A DNA stretch of 64,000 nt from Polaribacter vadi (GTDB taxonomy: Bacteria > Bacteroidota > Bacteroidia > Flavobacteriales > Flavobacteriaceae), in assembly GCF_001761365.1 (NCBI RefSeq), contig NZ_CP017477.1:1324501-1388500 (forward strand), in the 5' to 3' direction. Positions within the stretch are counted from its first letter, which is position 1. The number at the start of each line of letters is the position of its first letter. Shown piece after piece: positions 44,194 to 52,411 of the stretch. Below the pieces are notes generated by a model. That model saw nothing but the letters and a program-made list of their open reading frames with translations. It had not been told where the DNA came from and did not search any database. The position numbers were made by a program, and so were the translations under genes.

Positions 44194-45456
44194 ATGTCTT
44201 TTGAACGCACTTTAGAAAAACTGAAAATTTTAGCAGATGCTGCTAAATATGATGTTTCTTGTTCTTCGAGTGGAAGCAAAAGAACGAACACAAATAAAGG
44301 TTTAGGAAATGCAACAGGAATGGGAATTTGCCATTCGTATACAGAAGATGGCAGATGTGTTTCTTTATTAAAAATACTACTAACAAATCACTGTATTTTT
44401 GATTGCGCTTATTGTGTAACTAGAAAAAGTAACGATGTAAAACGCGCAGCTTTTAAAGTGCAAGAAGTGGTTGATTTAACCATCAATTTTTATAGAAGAA
44501 ATTATATTGAAGGTTTGTTTTTAAGTTCTGGTATTTTTAAAAGTGCAGATTATACTATGGAACGCTTGGTGGCTGTTGCCAAAAAATTGCGTTTAGAAGA
44601 AAATTTTAATGGTTATATTCATTTAAAATCAATTCCTGGAGCATCAGATGAGTTGATGCGTGAAGCTGGTTTGTATGCAGATAGATTAAGTGTAAACATA
44701 GAAATTCCAACCAAATCTGGTTTAAAATTATTAGCTCCTGATAAAAATTTCGAAGATTTTATAAAACCAATGGAAAAGGTGAAGAATGAAATCATTCAAT
44801 ATAAATCTGAGAAAAAAATTATAAAGAGTACACCAAAATATGCACCTGCAGGTCAAAGTACACAAATGATTGTTGGTGCAAGTGGCGAAAATGATTTTCA
44901 GATTTTAAAAACTGCTGAACATTATTATAAGAACTTCAATTTAAAGAGAGTTTATTATTCTGGTTATGTACCAATTTCTTATGACAATCGTTTACCAAAT
45001 ATTGGTAGTGAAGTACCCATGTTACGTGAAAACAGGTTGTATCAATCAGATTGGTTAACTCGTTTTTATGGATTTCAAACGAATGAAATCGTCAACATTA
45101 ATCATCAGAATTTAGATTTAGATATTGATCCAAAATTAAGTTGGGCTTTAAGAAATATGCATGAATTTCCTGTGGATGTAAATAGAGCAGACAAAAGAAT
45201 GTTAGCACGAATTCCGGGTATTGGTATGAAATCTGTAGCCAAAATTTTAATGGCTAGAAAATATAGACGTTTAAATTGGGATCATTTAAAAAAAATAGGA
45301 ATTGCGTTTAACAGAGCTCAATATTTTTTAGTGTGTGACAGCAATCAGTTTGAAAAAAGAGATTTAACTGCGGATAAAATAAAAGCATTTATCTTAAAAA
45401 ATTCTACGAGTAAATACGATACAATTTTAAATCCTCAATTAAATTTATTTGAGTGA
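44194..45456 (+). CDS. Radical SAM protein of the DNA modification/repair type
   Basis: A 420-aa radical SAM enzyme. The cluster motif is C67-x3-C71-x2-C74 (HCIFDCAYC), a CxxxCxxC set. The N-terminal MSFERTLEKLKILADAAKYD and the cysteine-bearing SYTEDGRCVSLLKILLTNHC are typical of the TIGR03916 family. Near the C-terminus MLARIPGIGMKSVAKILMAR is a helix-hairpin-helix DNA-binding element. The family always travels with the TIGR03915/DUF4130 protein, as here (1-nt stop/start overlap). Predicted to act on a DNA base; the chemistry is not established. Confidence 0.9.
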   Translation: MSFERTLEKLKILADAAKYDVSCSSSGSKRTNTNKGLGNATGMGICHSYTEDGRCVSLLKILLTNHCIFDCAYCVTRKSNDVKRAAFKVQEVVDLTINFYRRNYIEGLFLSSGIFKSADYTMERLVAVAKKLRLEENFNGYIHLKSIPGASDELMREAGLYADRLSVNIEIPTKSGLKLLAPDKNFEDFIKPMEKVKNEIIQYKSEKKIIKSTPKYAPAGQSTQMIVGASGENDFQILKTAEHYYKNFNLKRVYYSGYVPISYDNRLPNIGSEVPMLRENRLYQSDWLTRFYGFQTNEIVNINHQNLDLDIDPKLSWALRNMHEFPVDVNRADKRMLARIPGIGMKSVAKILMARKYRRLNWDHLKKIGIAFNRAQYFLVCDSNQFEKRDLTADKIKAFILKNSTSKYDTILNPQLNLFE

Positions 45457-46232
45457 TGCAAAATAAAACCTTAATTTACGATGGCACTTTCGAAGGTTTT
45501 TTAAGCTGTGTTTTTTACGTTTTTGAATATAAACTCACACAAGTAACTATTCAAAATGAATATGTATTGCAAAATGCATTATTTTCTGAAAACGAAAACA
45601 TTGTTACTGACAAAACAAAATCAGATCGAGTTTGGCAAGGCTTAAAGCAAAGAGCGTCCAGAATATCATCAACCAAAATATATTATGCTTTTTTAAGTGA
45701 ACAGCCTAATGTTGAAAATATTTTGTTAGATTATATTCAATATATTTTTAAAAATAAAGAAAAAGTCGATACGGATTTTACACATTCAAGTGTTTTAAAA
45801 ACATCTCAAATAGCAAAAAATGTAAGCAGAGAAAAACATAGAATGGAAGCTTTTGTGCGTTTCAGATTGACAAAAGACAGTATTTATTTTGCAAATATTG
45901 AACCCGATTTTAATGTATTGCCTTTAATTTCAAAGCATTTTAAAAGCAGATATGCAGATCAAAAATGGGTAATTTATGACATTAAAAGAAATTATGGTTT
46001 ATATTATGACTTGCAAACGTTAGATTTTATCAATATGGATTTCCCTGATAATTTTGATTTTTCAAAAACCTCCACAGATTTTTTTGCAAATGAAGAATTC
46101 GATTTTCAGAAACTCTGGAAAGATTATTTTGATAGCACAAACATAAAAGAACGAAAAAATATGAAACTACATATTAGGCATGTTCCAAAACGTTATTGGA
46201 AATATTTAAGTGAAAAGCAGCCTAATTTATAA
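45456..46232 (+). CDS. TIGR03915/DUF4130 DNA metabolism partner protein
   Basis: A 258-aa protein beginning at the ATG at 45456, which shares its A with the TGA of the radical SAM gene; a GTG three bases earlier is possible. MQNKTLIYDGTFEGFLSCVFYVFE is the family start. Residues ~80-250 form the DUF4130 domain (SREKHRMEAFVRFRLTKDSI, IYDIKRNYGLYYDL). In many genomes this domain is fused to a uracil-DNA-glycosylase-like domain, but this copy is the short form without it. The gene is translationally coupled to its partner. Confidence 0.88.
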   Translation: MQNKTLIYDGTFEGFLSCVFYVFEYKLTQVTIQNEYVLQNALFSENENIVTDKTKSDRVWQGLKQRASRISSTKIYYAFLSEQPNVENILLDYIQYIFKNKEKVDTDFTHSSVLKTSQIAKNVSREKHRMEAFVRFRLTKDSIYFANIEPDFNVLPLISKHFKSRYADQKWVIYDIKRNYGLYYDLQTLDFINMDFPDNFDFSKTSTDFFANEEFDFQKLWKDYFDSTNIKERKNMKLHIRHVPKRYWKYLSEKQPNL

Positions 46233-46250
46233 ATTTTAAAAAAACAACTT

Positions 46251-47618
46251 ATGGAAAAAACAACGAGTATAAACCCAGCAACTGAAGAGCAAATTGCAAG
46301 TTATGAGAGAATAACTCCAGAAATTGCAAAAGAAAAAGTAGCGAAAGCGAATAAAACTCATCAATCTTGGAAAAAAACAACATTTGCAGAGCGTTCTAAA
46401 TTGATGAACAAACTTGCCGATATTTTTGAAGAAAATAAAGAAAAATACGCTCAGTTAGCAACTCAAGAAATGGGTAAAACTTTGAAGCAATCAATAAGCG
46501 AAATAGAAAAATGTGCTAAAATTTGCAGGTATTATGCAGATAATATTCAAGAATTATTGGCAGATAAAATTATAAAAACAGAAGCTAAAAAGAGTTATGT
46601 AACCTACCAACCTTTAGGCGTTGTTTTAGCAGTGATGCCTTGGAACTTTCCTTTTTATCAAGTAATTCGTTTTGCTGCACCAGCAGTTATGACTGGAAAT
46701 ACTGGCGTTTTAAAACACGCAAGTAATGTGCAAGGTTGTGCTTTTGCTTTAGAAGATGCTTTTACAAAAGCTGGTTTTCCTGAAGGAGTTTTTACCAACT
46801 TAAATATAAATTCTGATGCTATAAAAGCAATTATTGAAGATAAAAACATTATTGGAGTTACACTTACTGGAAGTGAACCTGCAGGACGTTCTGTAGCAAA
46901 AATTGCTGGTGAAAATTTAAAGAAAACCGTTTTAGAATTAGGTGGAAGTGATGCCTATATTATTTTAGAAGATGCTGATTTAGAAAAAGTAACAGATGTA
47001 GCTACTTATGGAAGATTACAAAATAATGGACAAACTTGTATTGCAGCAAAACGCTTTATTGTTTTAGAAGAAATTTATGATGATTTTCTAAAAATGTTCA
47101 CTCAAAAAATGGCAGCTGCAAAAATGGGTGAACCTACAAATGAAGATACTTATTATGGACCCATGGCTAGAGTTGATTTGCGTGATGAACTTCATAATCA
47201 AGTAGAAAAAACCGTAAAACAAGGAGGAAAATTAATTTTGGGCGGAAAAATTCCAAACAAAAAAGGAGCCTATTATCCTGCCACAATTTTAGCCGATTTA
47301 AAACCTGGAATGACCGCTTTTGATGAAGAACTTTTTGGGCCAGTTGCTTCTGTAATAAAAGCAAAAGACGAAAATGAAGCCATTGAATTAGCAAATAATT
47401 CAGCTTTTGGCCTGGGTTCTGGAGTACTTACAGGAAATTCTGAAAGAGGAGAGAAAATTGCTCTACAATTAGAAGCTGGAAATAGTTTTGTAAATAAGTT
47501 GGTAGCAAGTGACCCAAGATTGCCTTTTGGAGGTATAAAAAATAGTGGTTATGGAAGAGAATTATATGATTTTGGCGTTAAAGAATTTGTAAATACAAAA
47601 ACTATTTGGGTTGATTAA
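46251..47618 (+). CDS. NAD(P)-dependent aldehyde dehydrogenase, succinate-semialdehyde type
   Basis: A 455-aa ALDH-superfamily enzyme. Catalytic Cys263 lies in NNGQTCIAAKRF and the general-base Glu229 in VLELGGSDA. The cofactor stretch is MPWNFPFYQVIRFAAPA (129-145). Length and the short N-terminus fit the NAD(P)-dependent succinate-semialdehyde dehydrogenase clade (GabD/Sad-like), which oxidises succinate semialdehyde to succinate. It is only 18 bp after the DNA-repair pair but is functionally unrelated. A 51-bp palindrome follows. Confidence 0.9.
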   Translation: MEKTTSINPATEEQIASYERITPEIAKEKVAKANKTHQSWKKTTFAERSKLMNKLADIFEENKEKYAQLATQEMGKTLKQSISEIEKCAKICRYYADNIQELLADKIIKTEAKKSYVTYQPLGVVLAVMPWNFPFYQVIRFAAPAVMTGNTGVLKHASNVQGCAFALEDAFTKAGFPEGVFTNLNINSDAIKAIIEDKNIIGVTLTGSEPAGRSVAKIAGENLKKTVLELGGSDAYIILEDADLEKVTDVATYGRLQNNGQTCIAAKRFIVLEEIYDDFLKMFTQKMAAAKMGEPTNEDTYYGPMARVDLRDELHNQVEKTVKQGGKLILGGKIPNKKGAYYPATILADLKPGMTAFDEELFGPVASVIKAKDENEAIELANNSAFGLGSGVLTGNSERGEKIALQLEAGNSFVNKLVASDPRLPFGGIKNSGYGRELYDFGVKEFVNTKTIWVD

Positions 47619-47652
47619 ACTTACCTTTTAGATAAACTTAAAATCATTTTTA

Positions 47653-47703
47653 CCAGATAATAACAAAGAACAAATAGCCTATTTGTTCTTTGTTATTATC
47701 TGG
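47653..47703. terminator. Perfect 25-bp inverted repeat, terminator-like
   Basis: Positions 47653-47677 are the exact reverse complement of 47679-47703, with a single C at 47678 in the centre. It begins CCAGATAATAACAAAG and is followed by ATTTTTAAA. It lies between convergent genes and can end either. The stem is about twice as long as other terminators in the window, and the T-run is short. Confidence 0.75.
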
Positions 47704-47737
47704 ATTTTTAAATAAATATATGTGTTCTATATACTAT

Positions 47738-48337
47738 TTAGGCTAGTTGCTGCATATTTTCTGCAACTTTATCTCTGTCTTTAACCAAAACCATAATTTC
47801 TTCTGGAGACAAATAATATCTTTTCATTCTATTTTTATATACTTCAGGAATTTCTGCGTGATTTAAAATAAAGTTCTTTGTCTTTAAAATGTAATCCTCC
47901 ATTTTATGTTTTACAGCAAAACCATCTGCAGCTCTCTCAGCTTCCACAATATGATTTTCCGAAAATAAATATTTTAAACCAAACCATATTAGGTTTAATT
48001 TACTTCTATTTTGATAATCCATAATATGCCCTAGTTCATGACCAATCCAACCTATAAAAATATCATCAGGAATATCTAAAGTAGAAAATTCCTTATCAGA
48101 AATTTTAAACTTTTTACTTATCAATATTAAAAACTTTCTATCTTTTTTAGATTTAAAAAAACTATCAAAAGTAGGTCTTGCCTGCATTGTAGATTTTTTT
48201 ATGTTTTTTTTAATTTTAAACTCTATATGAATATTTTTTAGTTGAGGATAATATCCCAAAGCAACTTCTACTCTCTCCCTTATTTTGTTTGGTATTATGT
48301 GTTTATCTGCCATAAATTTTGTCATATTTTTTAACAA
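47738..48337 (-). CDS. Small putative zinc-metallopeptidase-like protein
   Basis: A 199-aa soluble protein with a clear HELGH in GWIGHELGHIMDYQNRSKL (His101-Glu-x-x-His region), followed by AERAADGFAVKH, which may supply the third zinc ligand as in gluzincins. No signal peptide. The precise start is uncertain: ATGs at residues 1, 5 and 9 are all possible. I do not recognise a named family. It converges with the aldehyde dehydrogenase gene. Confidence 0.75.
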   Translation of the reverse strand: MLKNMTKFMADKHIIPNKIRERVEVALGYYPQLKNIHIEFKIKKNIKKSTMQARPTFDSFFKSKKDRKFLILISKKFKISDKEFSTLDIPDDIFIGWIGHELGHIMDYQNRSKLNLIWFGLKYLFSENHIVEAERAADGFAVKHKMEDYILKTKNFILNHAEIPEVYKNRMKRYYLSPEEIMVLVKDRDKVAENMQQLA

Positions 48338-48390
48338 TTCTTAATAGAGAAATATAACTGAAACTGACTTACTTTTTGTGCTTTTATCCT

Positions 48391-48398
48391 TAAATTTG
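48391..48398 (+). promoter_or_regulatory. Candidate -7 box of the ccsBA gene
   Basis: TAAATTTG matches TAnnTTTG and lies 28 nt before the ATG. A TTTG 12 nt upstream is too close to be a normal -33. Confidence 0.35.
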
Positions 48399-48426
48399 TA
48401 ACTCTTTTAAAAAGCACAAATTAAGG

Positions 48427-51400
48427 ATGAAAAATTTTTTTAGTTTCCTCTACTCTACACGTTTAATGGCCGTTTTATTTATCCTTTTTGCAGTTGCAAT
48501 GGGAATTGCTACTTTTATAGAAAACGATTTTGGCACACAAACCTCTAAAGCTCTAGTTTACAATACTTGGTGGTTTGAACTTATCATAATTTTCTTTGTC
48601 ATCAATTTTTTTGGTAACATTTTTAGATACAAATTATATAAAAAAGAAAAATGGGCAACTTTTATGTTTCATGCAGCATTTTTACTAATTATAATTGGTG
48701 CAGCAGTCACAAGATACATTGGTTATGAAGGCATTATGTTGATTAATGAAGGTGAAACTACCAGCCAATTTTTATCGGAAACCACTTATATAAATGTTAT
48801 TGTTGATAATAATAAGGAGCAAAAAGAATTACATGAACCTATTTTATTATCTGCTTGGGGATCTAATAATTGGTCTTTTTCCGACAATTTTAGAGGTCAA
48901 GATTATGAGATCGAATTAGTAGATTACATTCCTTGGGCTGAAAAGAAATTTATTGATGATGAAAATGGTGTGGAACATTTATTTTTGGTTGAATCATCAG
49001 AAGGAAGCAGACATGAACATTATGTAAAATCTGGAACTGTTCAAAATATCCATAATATTTTAGTGGGTTATAATGCAACAGATAATAATGCATCTATCAA
49101 TATATTTAAAAGAAATGATTCTTTAAAAATCGTAACCAAATCTGATGGAGCTTATCAAGTGATGGCAACCATGGCAGAAGGCACTGTGCAAAAAGATACT
49201 GTGCAAGATTTTAATTTAAGATCGCTTTATAATATTGCTGGTTTGCCTTTTGTGGTGCCTCAATATCCATCAAAAGGATCAATGGAAACAGTTTCTGGAC
49301 CAAAAGATGATAAAAAGCTAGATGTTGTTGTTTTAGATTTAACTGCTAATAACGAGACTAAAAGAGTAGAACTTACAGGAGGAAAATTCAATAATGATAA
49401 TTTTAAAGAATTCACTTTAAATTCTTTAAATTTTAGAATGTGGTATGGAGCAAGAATTTTACAAGCTCCTTTTCAAGTTAAATTAAACGATTTTCAATTA
49501 GAGAAATATCCAGGTTCAGAAAGTGCTGCTTCTTACGCAAGTGAAGTTACTGTAATTGATGGCGAAGAAAAGTTTGATTATAGAATTTTTATGAATCATA
49601 TTTTAGATCATAAAGGGTATAAATTATTTCAGGCTAGTTATGATTTATCAGGAGAAAAAGAGCAAACACACTTATCTGTAAATCATGATTGGTGGGGTAC
49701 TTTTATTACCTATTTAGGATATTCATTTTTATATACAGGAATGATTTGTATCTTCTTTGCAAAACATACACGTTTTGATAGTTTAAAAAAATCTTTGAAA
49801 AAAATTAAAAAGAAAAAATTGACGATGGCTGTTCTTTTAGCTGTTTTTGTTTCTTCTTTTAGCTTTGCACAAGAGGCAGATCATGATCATAGTGACCCAA
49901 ATCACACACATAAAACTCCTCAAAAACCAGTAATAAATCAAGAACATGATCATAGTGATCCAAATCACACTCATGAAGCTCCTCTAGGGGTAACACAAAC
50001 ACAGCCTGCAAATCATTCAGCTAGGTTAGTTACAGACCAACAAATAGATTCTATTTTAAAAGCAAACTTAGTTTCTTTAGAACATGCAGAAAGTTTTAAC
50101 AAACTAATTATTCAAGATGCAGGTGGTAGAATGAAACCTGCACATACTTTTGCTTCTGAATTAGTGCGTAAAGTTAGCCAATCAGAAACTTTAAATGGCA
50201 TGGAACCAAGTCAGGTTTTGTTATCTATCATAGAAAATGCTAGACTTTGGTATGAAGTACCTGCTATTTATTTAGAGAAACAAAATTTAAAAATTAGAGA
50301 ACAACTAGGGTTGGCAGATACAGTAAAATATGCAAGATTATCTGACTTTTTTACAGATAGAGGTGAGTATATTATTAGAGAACAAGTTGCTGAAGCTCAA
50401 AAAACAAACGTAAAAAATTACTTTGAAAAAGATTTAATTAAGATTGATAGACGTTTAGGATTGTTATACAATGCTATTGGTGGTGGAATTTTAAAAATTT
50501 ATCCTATTCCAGATGATGAGAACAACAAATGGGTTTCACAACCTGAAACATCTACTACAAAAGGTTTTAAACCTGCAGACACTGTTTTTGTTCAGAAATC
50601 TTTACCACTTTACGTGCAATTATTACAAACAGCTAAAAAAACTGGCGATTATTCAAAAGCTAATCAAGTTTTAGAGGGTATTAAAAAATATCAAAAGAAA
50701 TATGGTGCAGCAATATATCCTTCTGATGATAAAATTGAATTAGAAATTGCCTATAATAAATTCAACGTTTTTACCAAGTTAGTTCGCTATTACGGTTTTG
50801 CGAGTTTATTATTAATCTTCTTTGTAATTGCACAAATATTCAGCAATAAAAAATGGCTTAATTATGTTGTAAAAGGCTTAATTGGAGTTGTTGTCGTTTT
50901 ATTCATTTTACATACTTCAGGTTTAATTAGCAGATGGTATATTAGTGGAAATGCACCTTGGAGTAATGCCTATGAATCTATAATATTCGTTGCTTGGTCC
51001 ACCATGTTATTTGGTTTTTTCTTAGGAAGAAATTCTGCTTTAACCATTACTGCAACTACTTTTGTAACAGCAGTTACTTTATTTTTTGCCAGTCAAAACT
51101 GGTTAGATCCAGAAATTGCAAACTTACAACCTGTATTAAATTCTTGGTGGTTACTAGTGCATGTTTCTATAATTGTTGCAAGTTATGGGCCTTTAACTTT
51201 AGGAATGATTTTAGGAATTTTCGCGTTGTTTTTTATTGTTTTCACCACTAAAAACAATAAAAAGAAAATGGATATCCATATTAAAGAAATTACCATTATC
51301 AATGAAATGGCTGTAACAGTTGGTTTGGTAATGCTTACGATTGGTAACTTTTTAGGTGGAATGTGGGCTAACGAAAGTTGGGGACGTTATTGGGGTTGGG

Positions 51401-51690
51401 ATCCAAAAGAAACTTGGGCATTAATTTCAATTATGGTCTACGCTTTTGTTTTACACATGCGTTTAATTCCTGGTTTACGAGGTAGATATACGTTTAACCT
51501 TTGGACAATAATTGCTTATTTTTCTATTATGATGACCTATTTTGGTGTAAATTTCTACTTATCTGGTTTGCATTCTTACGCAAGTGGAGATCAAGTAATA
51601 ACACCAACAACTGTGTACTATTGTGTAGGATTTGTAGTTATTCTAGGAACTTTAGCTTGGTTTCAATATAGAAAACATTACAAAAAATAA
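48427..51690 (+). CDS. Fused cytochrome c maturation protein CcsBA (ResB-ResC)
   Basis: A 1087-aa inner-membrane protein of system II cytochrome c biogenesis, which exports heme and joins it to apocytochrome c. Residues ~1-450 are ResB/CcsB-like (membrane segments near 10-30, 50-65, 78-97 and 420-440). About 780-1085 is CcsA/ResC-like with the heme-handling WWLLVHVSI and the WWD-type motif WGRYWGWDPKETWAL (near 985-1000). Between them, a segment that looks like an internal signal peptide (KKKLTMAVLLAVFVSSFSFAQ, ~463-483) leads into a His-rich linker with HDHSDPNHTH twice (486-495, 507-516), then an ~250-residue periplasmic region. Length is normal for Bacteroidetes fusions. Confidence 0.92.
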   Translation: MKNFFSFLYSTRLMAVLFILFAVAMGIATFIENDFGTQTSKALVYNTWWFELIIIFFVINFFGNIFRYKLYKKEKWATFMFHAAFLLIIIGAAVTRYIGYEGIMLINEGETTSQFLSETTYINVIVDNNKEQKELHEPILLSAWGSNNWSFSDNFRGQDYEIELVDYIPWAEKKFIDDENGVEHLFLVESSEGSRHEHYVKSGTVQNIHNILVGYNATDNNASINIFKRNDSLKIVTKSDGAYQVMATMAEGTVQKDTVQDFNLRSLYNIAGLPFVVPQYPSKGSMETVSGPKDDKKLDVVVLDLTANNETKRVELTGGKFNNDNFKEFTLNSLNFRMWYGARILQAPFQVKLNDFQLEKYPGSESAASYASEVTVIDGEEKFDYRIFMNHILDHKGYKLFQASYDLSGEKEQTHLSVNHDWWGTFITYLGYSFLYTGMICIFFAKHTRFDSLKKSLKKIKKKKLTMAVLLAVFVSSFSFAQEADHDHSDPNHTHKTPQKPVINQEHDHSDPNHTHEAPLGVTQTQPANHSARLVTDQQIDSILKANLVSLEHAESFNKLIIQDAGGRMKPAHTFASELVRKVSQSETLNGMEPSQVLLSIIENARLWYEVPAIYLEKQNLKIREQLGLADTVKYARLSDFFTDRGEYIIREQVAEAQKTNVKNYFEKDLIKIDRRLGLLYNAIGGGILKIYPIPDDENNKWVSQPETSTTKGFKPADTVFVQKSLPLYVQLLQTAKKTGDYSKANQVLEGIKKYQKKYGAAIYPSDDKIELEIAYNKFNVFTKLVRYYGFASLLLIFFVIAQIFSNKKWLNYVVKGLIGVVVVLFILHTSGLISRWYISGNAPWSNAYESIIFVAWSTMLFGFFLGRNSALTITATTFVTAVTLFFASQNWLDPEIANLQPVLNSWWLLVHVSIIVASYGPLTLGMILGIFALFFIVFTTKNNKKKMDIHIKEITIINEMAVTVGLVMLTIGNFLGGMWANESWGRYWGWDPKETWALISIMVYAFVLHMRLIPGLRGRYTFNLWTIIAYFSIMMTYFGVNFYLSGLHSYASGDQVITPTTVYYCVGFVVILGTLAWFQYRKHYKK

Positions 51691-51738
51691 GTTCTCGACA
51701 CAAAATTTCTAAAAAAGAAATTTCACTCGAACTGACAA
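51691..51738. repeat. REP-like extragenic hairpin element
   Basis: Starts GTTCTCGACA and ends CACTCGAACTGACAA, with an inner stem AAATTTC/GAAATTT. The ends resemble a GTTCTCGA…TCGAACTGACA element that, from memory, is repeated between genes in many Polaribacter-like genomes. It directly follows the ccsBA stop codon. Confidence 0.55.
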
Positions 51739-51758
51739 CATCTTTTAATAAGAAAATG

Positions 51759-51766
51759 TATTTTTG
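51759..51766 (+). promoter_or_regulatory. Candidate -7 box of the 51798 gene
   Basis: TATTTTTG matches TAnnTTTG, 31 nt before the ATG; no -33 box is clear. Confidence 0.35.
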
Positions 51767-51797
51767 CTTTTCAATTTTTTAATTATAAAAATAAATC

Positions 51798-52313
51798 ATG
51801 TTTCATAAAAACATAAAATTAATATTAGCAGGTTTAATTACAGTTTGGTCTGTATATCAATTTAGCCAAGGAAATATCATGAACGGAATTTCTATCTTAT
51901 TATTAGCTGGAATTTTCATCCTATTTTACTTTAAAAACGAATTTATATTACTTGCTTTTTTACAATTGCGTAAACAAAATTTTGATGGCGCAAAAAAATG
52001 GCTAGGCTATATTAAAAATCCTGAAAAAGCATTAATTGTAAAGCAACAAGGATATTATAATTATTTACATGGCATTATGTTAAGCCAAACAAATATTACT
52101 CAAGCTGAAAAATATTTAAGAAAAGCTGTAAGATTAGGTTTGTCTATGAATCATGATTTGGCAATGGCTAAATTACAACTAGCAGGAATTGCAATGACTA
52201 AAAGACGCAAACGTGAAGCTACTAATTTAATGGCAGAAGCTAAAAAGTTAGACAAAAACGGAATGCTAAAAGAGCAAATACAAATGATGAAACAGCAGAT
52301 GAAAAAAATCTAA
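51798..52313 (+). CDS. Membrane protein with TPR-like helices
   Basis: A 171-aa protein. Two N-terminal membrane segments (residues ~8-24 and 29-46, MNGISILLLAGIFILFYF) precede a cytoplasmic helical domain with TPR-like pairs (LRKQNFDGAKKWLGYIKNPEKAL, GYYNYLHGIMLSQTNITQAE, KYLRKAVRLGLSMNHDLAMA). The C-terminus is a lysine- and methionine-rich coiled stretch. Probably a scaffold; function unknown. Confidence 0.82.
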   Translation: MFHKNIKLILAGLITVWSVYQFSQGNIMNGISILLLAGIFILFYFKNEFILLAFLQLRKQNFDGAKKWLGYIKNPEKALIVKQQGYYNYLHGIMLSQTNITQAEKYLRKAVRLGLSMNHDLAMAKLQLAGIAMTKRRKREATNLMAEAKKLDKNGMLKEQIQMMKQQMKKI

Positions 52314-52336
52314 CGTTTTATCAATTTTGTGATATA

Positions 52337-52367
52337 AAAAAAAATCCGCTAAAAGCGGATTTTTTTA
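52337..52367. terminator. Bidirectional terminator
   Basis: Stem ATCCGCT/AGCGGAT with a 3-nt loop between A9 and T7 runs. It separates convergent genes. Confidence 0.93.
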
Positions 52368-52411
52368 TGTTTGTAACTATACCAAAAGTTTAAAACTTTC
52401 TTCTATGTTAT

